Below are positions 7,234 through 12,409 of a DNA stretch of 12,409 nucleotides, piece by piece (the stretch's first letter is position 1; each line of letters begins with the position of its first letter). This DNA is from Anaerolineales bacterium (GTDB taxonomy: Bacteria > Chloroflexota > Anaerolineae > Anaerolineales > Villigracilaceae). The position numbers and the translations under genes are program-made. The notes under the pieces were generated by a model. It ran no database searches, was not told the DNA's origin, and saw nothing but the letters and a program-made list of their open reading frames with translations. The stretch lies in NCBI GenBank assembly GCA_028689195.1, contig JAQTWR010000041.1, forward strand, positions 1 through 12,409. The letters run 5' to 3'.

Positions 7234-7239
7234 AGTATA
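7234..7239 (-). promoter_or_regulatory. Candidate -10 box for the minus-strand gene cluster
   Basis: Read on the minus strand the bases are TATACT, five of six matching TATAAT. This would start transcription near 7227, giving a leader of about 23 nt before the kinase ATG. No good -35 box stands 16-18 nt upstream. The 57-nt divergent region 7205-7261 must also hold the promoter of the plus-strand HAD gene, so the two promoters overlap. This is the only larger same-strand break upstream of the ten-gene block, which makes a promoter here likely even if the exact box is uncertain. Confidence 0.35.
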
Positions 7240-7249
7240 GCCCTTTTGG

Positions 7250-7255
7250 TACAAT
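7250..7255 (+). promoter_or_regulatory. Candidate -10 box of the HAD phosphatase gene (leaderless start)
   Basis: TACAAT, five of six matches to TATAAT, ends 6 nt before the ATG at 7262. Transcription would then begin at or within a base or two of the ATG, a leaderless arrangement. This fits the absence of a Shine-Dalgarno before this gene. A weak -35-like TTAAAG lies at 7225-7230, 19 nt upstream. Confidence 0.4.
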
Positions 7256-7261
7256 TGCGCT

Positions 7262-7936
7262 ATGTCTTTGGATATTTCGCGCGTAAAAGCCCTTTGTTTT
7301 GACGTGGATGGAACGTTGAGCGATACCGACGATCTGTATGCGCAGATGATCGCGCGTTATTTTCCGCGCTTATTATTCAGCGATCCTGATTATGCCGCGC
7401 GCCGATTGATTATGTGGATCGAGGCGCCGGGCAATGCCTTGCTCGGCTTGGCAGATACGCTTGGCATTGACGATGAAATGGTCGCCTTAATCAATTGGCT
7501 GTCGCGTTATCGCCGCCATTCGCGGCGCAGTTTTTTGATGATTCGCGGCGTGGACGAATTGCTCAAGCAGTTACACGGACGTTACCCAATGGCGGTTGTC
7601 AGCGCGCGCGACGAACGCGGCACAATGGCTTTTCTTGAACGTTTTGATTTGGCAAAATATTTTGACGTAGTCGTCACGGGGTTATCCGCCGCGCACACAA
7701 AACCCTATCCCGACCCTGTTTTGCTTGCCGCAAAAAAAATGAACGTCGCCCCCGAAAACTGCTTAATGATCGGCGATACCACCGTGGATATCCGCGCGGG
7801 AAAATCCGCAGGCGCGCAAACCGTCGGCGTATTGTGCGGGTTTGGCGAGCAGCGCGAATTGGAGCGCATGGGCGCGAATATTATCCTCAAAGATACGACG
7901 CAGTTAATCAATCTCCTCAAAAAAGAACCCGACTGA
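7262..7936 (+). CDS. HAD-superfamily hydrolase, phosphoglycolate phosphatase/PpaX-like
   Basis: A 224-residue subfamily IA HAD phosphatase with all four motifs: motif I DVDGT (nucleophile Asp14, acid/base Asp16), motif II Ser114 in VVSARD, motif III Lys147 in HTKPYPDP, and motif IV GDTTVD (171-176, Mg-binding Asp172 and Asp176). Residues about 20-95 form the helical C1 cap that sets substrate choice. Known relatives hydrolyse 2-phosphoglycolate, pyrophosphate or sugar phosphates; the substrate cannot be told from motifs alone. The length is typical. The gene stands alone on the plus strand, divergent from the sensor kinase cluster and convergent with the secreted FN3 protein. Its ATG lacks a Shine-Dalgarno and sits 6 nt after a -10-like box. 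Its final codons and stop are built into the terminator hairpin. Confidence 0.92.
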   Translation: MSLDISRVKALCFDVDGTLSDTDDLYAQMIARYFPRLLFSDPDYAARRLIMWIEAPGNALLGLADTLGIDDEMVALINWLSRYRRHSRRSFLMIRGVDELLKQLHGRYPMAVVSARDERGTMAFLERFDLAKYFDVVVTGLSAAHTKPYPDPVLLAAKKMNVAPENCLMIGDTTVDIRAGKSAGAQTVGVLCGFGEQRELERMGANIILKDTTQLINLLKKEPD

Positions 7937-7955
7937 AAAGCCGGGTTCTTTTTTT
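7919..7955. terminator. Intrinsic terminator, probably bidirectional
   Basis: AGAACCCG (7924-7931) pairs with CGGGTTCT (7942-7949). The stem extends through an A run on the left (7919-7923) and a T run on the right (7950-7955), giving about 12 bp with a 10-nt loop. The T tract ends plus-strand transcripts of the HAD gene. On the minus strand the A run becomes a T tract, which suits the convergent FN3-protein gene whose stop is at 7973. The HAD stop codon TGA (7934-7936) lies in the loop. Confidence 0.9.
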
Positions 7956-7972
7956 GTTGTGCGCTGAAATTG

Positions 7973-9565
7973 TTATGGCGCGGTAGTGAACTTATATTTT
8001 GCCGACCAGGTGCTGCATTGCCCGACCGTATTACATGCGCGCACCATCCAATAATAATCCTGCCCTGCTTTCAGCGGGACGCTAGGCGTGTATGAAGTAT
8101 TGTATACGTTGGGTCTGTTGAGGTTGGTCGTAATAACGGCAAAGTTTACAACTTCCGAAATTACGATCTGATAATGATGGAAGCTTGTCCCTGTTGGTAC
8201 GGAAGATACGCTCCATTGGAAAGTAGGCGTGGTAGACGTGCTTCTTGCATTCAGTTCTGGGGAAATCAAACTTGGCGTAGAGGGCGGGTTGGCGGAAACA
8301 AATGAAGACTCGGAGCCAAGCCCCATGCCGTATGTTGTGGATACCGCGAATACTCTCCAGTAAATAACGACGCCTCTGGGCAAATCAATGGGAGGGCGAT
8401 ATTGAGAGGCTTGAGTTTTTCCTCCAAGTACGATTGTTGCAAAATTGGGCGTTGTGGAAATAAAGATGCGGTAATACATTCCCGGACCAGCCACGTCGTC
8501 CCAATTGAAAAGCGGACGGGGGTCTGTTGGCACAACAGGCTGCGTGGTTAAGTTCGTGGGTCTGTCTGGTCCAATTCGTAAGGCGCGGGAACTGGACCAC
8601 GCGCTATATTCTCCTGCGCTATTATAAGAGCGCACGCGCCAGTAGGTGGTTGCTGCCCCGGGGAGCCTGTCGGCGACGGTATCAGGCACATCATAATATG
8701 AATGCACTATTGCATTGGCGGGCGTAACGGAAATTATCTTGTGGTAGGTATAGTTTAGGAAATCCGAAGTGTCGGCAAGTTCTACTTCATAGTTTCCGAA
8801 GGCTGTGCCAGCCGCCAGAGTTACGGGGTACCAAGATAAACGCGGCGAACTGTCGTTTGTGAGCGTATTATTCACAGGCGCGGCAAGAGTTGCAATGCCC
8901 GGCGGGTTGGGCGAAAGAAAAGTGGATGTAGCCGACCATGCGCTGGGACCGTATGGATTATTATTTGCGCGGACGCGCCAGCAAAAATCAATAGCGGCGG
9001 GCAAATCAACATCAGGCGTGTAAGCGTTCGTCGCGGTTGTAACGGAGAGGATTGCCGTCAGGAATCCGCAGTCTTCAGATATTTGTATCGTATAACTTTG
9101 AGCCTTCGTTACGGCGCTCCACTTGAATGTCGGTCGCAGGGTAAGCGGATTCGGGGCGACGAATGCGGTTAAAGTCGGGCGGTAGATTGCGGTGCGGAAG
9201 TAAGTCGTATTCGACCAGACCGACCATTCCCCTAAATTATTCCTCGCGCGCATACGCCAGTAATATGTCCTGCCTGCCGCGAGCGGGGTCGTAATTTGAT
9301 AAGATGTAGCCGTAGGCGCCGTAGCCACTGTTACAAGCGCGTACGAGAAGTTGCTGGCGAGAGAATATTGAATTTGATAATTGGAAATAGTTGTCCCTGT
9401 AGCCGGGATAGCCGCCAGCCATGTTAAAGTAGGTCTATAGTAGATGCTTACAAAGCCGTTGATCGGACTTGTCGGCGTTGGCGCGCTAGACGCCACGTTG
9501 GGCGCCGACGCCATTGTTGCGAGGGCGACGATCAAAACCAAAAACACAAACTTAACGGATTTCAT
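7973..9565 (-). CDS. Secreted protein with five fibronectin type III-like domains
   Basis: A 530-residue exported protein. A Sec signal peptide is clear: Lys2/Lys5, then a hydrophobic core at 6-18, with cleavage likely around residues 21-28. The rest is five beta-sandwich repeats: about 31-126, 127-219, 220-331, 332-424 and 425-530. Each has an early P-x-(L/F)-x-W strand, a YxIxxS-x5-F strand, a Y(Y)WR(V/M)RA strand and usually an (S/E)xSxWS end, the hallmark of FN3-like modules. There is no LPXTG, C-terminal membrane segment, lipobox or catalytic domain, so it is probably released or held non-covalently. A role in adhesion, carbohydrate binding or matrix is inference. AAGGAG stands 7 nt before the ATG, a better ribosome site than most genes here. 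Base use looks less GCGC-rich than in the neighbours. No further gene follows in its direction before the terminator. Confidence 0.85.
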   Translation of the reverse strand: MKSVKFVFLVLIVALATMASAPNVASSAPTPTSPINGFVSIYYRPTLTWLAAIPATGTTISNYQIQYSLASNFSYALVTVATAPTATSYQITTPLAAGRTYYWRMRARNNLGEWSVWSNTTYFRTAIYRPTLTAFVAPNPLTLRPTFKWSAVTKAQSYTIQISEDCGFLTAILSVTTATNAYTPDVDLPAAIDFCWRVRANNNPYGPSAWSATSTFLSPNPPGIATLAAPVNNTLTNDSSPRLSWYPVTLAAGTAFGNYEVELADTSDFLNYTYHKIISVTPANAIVHSYYDVPDTVADRLPGAATTYWRVRSYNSAGEYSAWSSSRALRIGPDRPTNLTTQPVVPTDPRPLFNWDDVAGPGMYYRIFISTTPNFATIVLGGKTQASQYRPPIDLPRGVVIYWRVFAVSTTYGMGLGSESSFVSANPPSTPSLISPELNARSTSTTPTFQWSVSSVPTGTSFHHYQIVISEVVNFAVITTNLNRPNVYNTSYTPSVPLKAGQDYYWMVRACNTVGQCSTWSAKYKFTTAP

Positions 9566-9588
9566 TTATTTTCTCCTTAAATATTGCG

Positions 9589-9613
9589 CCTATAAAATAG
9601 GCTTCAACTTGAA
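9589..9613. promoter_or_regulatory. Two adjacent small palindromes upstream of the FN3-protein gene
   Basis: CCTATAAAATAGG (9589-9601) has 5-bp inverted arms around AAA. TTCAACTTGAA (9603-9613) has 5-bp arms around a central C. They lie one base apart, 24-48 nt upstream of the ATG of the secreted-protein gene. Their position fits an operator or leader hairpin, but no regulator is known and short AT-rich palindromes can arise by chance. Confidence 0.35.
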
Positions 9614-9704
9614 TTCATGGGGGAAAAGGCAGCCTACTATACGCACATATGTTTGTAGGATAAAACAGAACAAAAAAAAAGTCAATATCGCCGCCTGTCT
9701 AATG

Positions 9705-9710
9705 TATAAT
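9705..9710 (+). promoter_or_regulatory. Candidate -10 box of the GAF sensor kinase gene
   Basis: A perfect TATAAT ends 14 nt before the ATG at 9725, giving a predicted leader of only about 7-9 nt. No Shine-Dalgarno is present in that short leader. No convincing -35 element is seen around 9681-9688. Confidence 0.5.
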
Positions 9711-9724
9711 TTGACGCATCACAT

Positions 9725-12322
9725 ATGCAATCTGAGACCAACATTGCAACCCAACTCAAAGACGCCGCGCAACTTTCCGAAGCCGCGTGGGCGGCGCTTG
9801 CCGAGCGCGTTGGCGGAGCGTGGCTTCTCCATGCTTCTTATCATTTGAACAAGTCCGCGCAGAATGAGTTGATGTCGTTGATGGCGAGGTCGTCCATTGA
9901 CGCGTGGCTGTGCGGTTCTCTCAGCGGGGGATATGCCCGTTCAAGTTCCCTGCCAAAAGACGCCGCGCTCGACGTAAAACGATTCTTTGTGTTTCCCATT
10001 GCGGGCGCATCGCAGGCGCTCTTGGTGGGCGCAGATAAACAAACCGCTGCCGCCCGGCGCGTATGGAAATTAACCGCGTCGCTTTTATCTGGAAAATCCG
10101 TCGCGCCGAATCAACCTTTCCTGCCTGATCTGCAATCGGGGCTTGCGACCGACCTTCCCCTCGCAATCGAAAAAATATTGACCACTTTCGCGCAGTCTGC
10201 CAATTGCGACGGCGCGTGGATTGCCGTCCGTCGCGGCGAATCGCTCGATATTCAAGCCGAGTGGAACGACGCAAGCGCGCACGGCGTTTCTTTGCTGATC
10301 GACGCGAACCCAATTCTGCGCCGCGTCAACCGCTCTCTCTCCGAAGTGATCGTTACGCGCGGGCAGCCCAATTGGGATAACCTCCCGCATGGCGATCTCA
10401 AATCGAATCACGTTTGGGTTTGCCTGCCGCTTGTTATCGGACAACGATTGATTGGCGTCGTTGCGATCTGGCGGAAAAAGGAATTCTCCCGCGTCGAAAT
10501 GGGACAACTGCGGGAACTCTCCGCGCGCGTTTCCCCTTCCATTGAAGTTCTTGTTACTTTCTCCGAGATGGCTGCCCACCTTAGGCGGCTTGGCTTGTTG
10601 AACGATTTTGTCCTTACGGTTTCATCCGCCCAGAATCTGGATCAAATTGCGCGGCGCATGTTTGGGTTGTTGTCGCGCGCATTCAACACCGAATTGATTA
10701 CGCTCTTCCTGCGCTCCAGCGACGGACGTATGCTGCGCGATTACCGTATGTTTGAAGGCAAAATGAACGTCGTTAACATTCCGCTCGCGGGACATTCGAT
10801 TGACCCTGTGCTAAAAGAGGGACGCGCGCGCCGCATAGCGGATACGCTCAAAGAGGGATTTATCCCCATCCACAAAGGCGCGCGCTCGTTGCTGATTGTC
10901 CCGCTTAAATATCGCGGACAGGCAATCGGCGTATTGATTATCGAAAATTTACGCGCCGAAGCCTTCAGTCAATACGACGAACATTTGATGGTCGTCATCA
11001 CCAGTCATCTCGCGGGGTTGATCGAATATACGCGCCTGCGCGAAGAAGCGGAGGGACGCGCGCGCAGTCTGGGACTTATTCACGAAGTTGTGCAGCAAGT
11101 TATCGGCTTGAACGATAAAAAAGAAGTCGCGTACATCACCGCCGATTTGGTTGCGCGTTATTTCAAATACGAGCTTGCGGTCATCTTGCTGAAAGACGAC
11201 GACGGCTTGTTTACCATTCAAGGCGTTGGCGGTACGCACGTCGAAGTGGTGCAAACCGCGCTCGCGGCTGGAAGGCTTATCCGCAGCGACGGCGTTACGG
11301 GCAAGGTCGCGCAAACGGGCGAAAGCGTTTTGGTCAACGACGCGCGGCAGGATAAACTCTATAAACCCATTAAGGGCTGGGAGGCGCGTTCTGAAATTTG
11401 CGTCGCATTGAAGGACGGCGAAAATATTCTCGGCATCATTGACGTGGAAAGCCGCGAAGCCAACGCCTTCGCGCATAATGATTTGATCGCAATGGAATCG
11501 TTGGCGGGTATTCTTTCTTCCGTAACCTCCAGCGCAAATCAATACCAAAAATTGCAGGAGACCATCAGTCAATTGCGCGCCGCCGAAATCGAATTGAACG
11601 CGCGCATGGAAGCGCAGCGCTCCGCCGAGAATCGGCTCATCCAAGCCGCCAAACTCGCCGCGGTCGGAGAAATGGCGGCGGGTATCGCGCACGAGTTGAA
11701 CAATCCGCTCACAACCGTCATTGGATTCTCCGAACTGATCTTCGACGACCTCGAACAGGATTCTCCCCACCGCGAAGAGTTGGAAATGGTCTTGCGCGAA
11801 TCGCGCCGCGCCAGCGGAGTTGTCCGCCGCCTGCTGGATTTCTCGCGTCAGGGCGAACACACGCGCGCCCGCGCCGACCTGAACGAAGTGGTAGACGACG
11901 TGATCGCGCTCACCAGCCACCTTATCAAAACCAACGGCGTAAACCTGAGCCTTGAACTCGCCGATACATTGCCATGGGTGTCTATTGACACGAATCAAAT
12001 GAAACAAGTTTTGTTGAATTTGATTCATAACGCGCTGCAAGCCATGCCGGGCGGCGGCGACTTGCTGGTTTCTACGCGCCTTGCCAAAAGCGACGACGCC
12101 CGCGATTGGATTGTGATATCGGTAAAAGACAGCGGCGCGGGCATCAAACCCGAAGATCAGGCGCGCGTCTTTGAACCTTTCTTTACCACCAAGGGCAATA
12201 GCGGCGGCACAGGCTTGGGGCTTTCCGTTACCTATGGCATCGTCACCGATCACGGCGGTACAATTGAAATATCCAGCGAGCCGAACAAAGGTTCCATCTT
12301 TTCAGTTTGGCTGCCAGTTTAG
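9725..12322 (+). CDS. Soluble multi-GAF sensor histidine kinase
   Basis: An 865-residue cytosolic sensor kinase without membrane segments. Residues 1-125 look like a degenerate GAF domain (FFVFPIAGASQALLVGADK, 87-105). Clear GAF domains follow at about 145-278, 288-437 and 448-605. A coiled coil (about 606-645) leads into HisKA with the phospho-acceptor His656 in GIAHELNNPL, then HATPase_c with N769 (NLIHNALQAM), DSGAGI (802-807), EPFFTTK (817-823) and GGTGLGLS (827-834). All catalytic boxes are intact. The kinase core is of the NtrB/HPK4-like kind (HELNNPL, FEPFFTTK), unlike the HDLRSPL type at 5135-7204, so the two are not recent duplicates. No response regulator lies within the window. The start is ATG at 9725 just after a TATAAT box; upstream sequence offers no alternative. 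No terminator hairpin is evident after the stop. Confidence 0.93.
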   Translation: MQSETNIATQLKDAAQLSEAAWAALAERVGGAWLLHASYHLNKSAQNELMSLMARSSIDAWLCGSLSGGYARSSSLPKDAALDVKRFFVFPIAGASQALLVGADKQTAAARRVWKLTASLLSGKSVAPNQPFLPDLQSGLATDLPLAIEKILTTFAQSANCDGAWIAVRRGESLDIQAEWNDASAHGVSLLIDANPILRRVNRSLSEVIVTRGQPNWDNLPHGDLKSNHVWVCLPLVIGQRLIGVVAIWRKKEFSRVEMGQLRELSARVSPSIEVLVTFSEMAAHLRRLGLLNDFVLTVSSAQNLDQIARRMFGLLSRAFNTELITLFLRSSDGRMLRDYRMFEGKMNVVNIPLAGHSIDPVLKEGRARRIADTLKEGFIPIHKGARSLLIVPLKYRGQAIGVLIIENLRAEAFSQYDEHLMVVITSHLAGLIEYTRLREEAEGRARSLGLIHEVVQQVIGLNDKKEVAYITADLVARYFKYELAVILLKDDDGLFTIQGVGGTHVEVVQTALAAGRLIRSDGVTGKVAQTGESVLVNDARQDKLYKPIKGWEARSEICVALKDGENILGIIDVESREANAFAHNDLIAMESLAGILSSVTSSANQYQKLQETISQLRAAEIELNARMEAQRSAENRLIQAAKLAAVGEMAAGIAHELNNPLTTVIGFSELIFDDLEQDSPHREELEMVLRESRRASGVVRRLLDFSRQGEHTRARADLNEVVDDVIALTSHLIKTNGVNLSLELADTLPWVSIDTNQMKQVLLNLIHNALQAMPGGGDLLVSTRLAKSDDARDWIVISVKDSGAGIKPEDQARVFEPFFTTKGNSGGTGLGLSVTYGIVTDHGGTIEISSEPNKGSIFSVWLPV

Positions 12323-12360
12323 TAGATAACGTGAATAATGGATAAGCCAAAAACATCAGC

Positions 12361-12409
12361 ATGTCACCCTGAGGGAGCGTTTTTCAGTGACCGAAGGGTC
12401 TCAAATGAG
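12361..12409. repeat. Probable dispersed intergenic repeat (partial, reaches the right edge)
   Basis: The sequence TGTCACCCTGAGGGAGCG, a short spacer and then GACCGAAGGGTCTC resembles, from memory, a family of imperfect palindromes of the TGTCACCCTGAGC...GAAGGGTCTC kind. These occur in many copies between genes in various bacteria. ACCCT (12366-12370) and AGGGT (12395-12399) are the visible inverted arms. It begins about 38 nt after the kinase stop, in non-coding sequence. Only one copy is in the window, so its repeated nature is not shown here. Confidence 0.5.

Noticed and set aside
7973..9565. The repeat structure as a tandem DNA repeat or CRISPR-like array
   Set aside because: The repeats are visible only at protein level with strongly diverged codons; there are no identical short units with regular spacers.
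9444..9848. A 134-residue plus-strand frame spanning the divergent region before the second kinase
   Set aside because: It runs antisense to the FN3-protein signal peptide, then through an AT-rich promoter region, and overlaps the kinase start in another frame. Its composition changes abruptly along its length and it has no known motif.
10949..12253. A 434-residue open frame on the minus strand opposite the second kinase
   Set aside because: It lies wholly antisense to a gene with perfect HisKA/HATPase motifs, its product is Phe/Ala/Arg/Gly-rich without a recognisable family, and such frames are common opposite high-GC genes.

Overview
The window looks like chromosomal DNA of a Chloroflexota bacterium, most likely of the Anaerolineae type. 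This is an inference from four things: high-GC sequence full of GCGC runs, GAF-rich soluble histidine kinases without a neighbouring regulator, a Ddn-like (deazaflavin/F420-type) protein, and a mycoredoxin-like glutaredoxin. No tRNA, rRNA, CRISPR array, transposase or phage gene is visible. No stretch longer than 300 bases lacks a gene.

Positions 1-7204 hold ten genes, all on the minus strand and tightly packed (gaps of -8 to about 60 nt), so they probably form one transcription unit read from 7204 down to 1. In reading order they are: a GAF-GAF-PAS sensor histidine kinase; a metallo-beta-lactamase-fold protein with a degenerate metal site; a PF06089-type L-asparaginase; endonuclease III; a Ddn-like deazaflavin-dependent oxidoreductase; a 73-residue protein of unknown function; a glutaredoxin-like protein; a membrane-anchored TlpA/ResA-type thioredoxin; an Lgt-like membrane protein lacking several Lgt active-site residues; and FolB (dihydroneopterin aldolase), cut off by the left edge. 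Metabolism, DNA repair and thiol-redox functions are mixed, so much of this may be housekeeping genes sharing a promoter. The Grx-TlpA-Lgt-like trio is a plausible functional unit for envelope thiol chemistry.

A 57-nt divergent region (7205-7261) separates this block from a plus-strand HAD-family phosphatase (7262-7936). That gene ends in a strong, probably bidirectional terminator that contains its own stop codon. On the other side of the terminator a minus-strand gene (7973-9565) encodes a secreted protein made of five fibronectin-III-like domains in an alternating A-B-A-B-A order. A second divergent region (9566-9724) carries two adjacent small palindromes and a TATAAT box. It leads to a second large soluble sensor kinase (9725-12322) with three clear GAF domains and one degenerate one. 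The last 50 bases look like the start of a dispersed intergenic repeat.

No coherent new defence or biosynthetic system is evident. The most unusual items are the Lgt-like protein without its catalytic residues beside two thiol-redox proteins, the beta-lactamase-fold protein that has lost most metal ligands, and the two-domain periodicity of the secreted protein.
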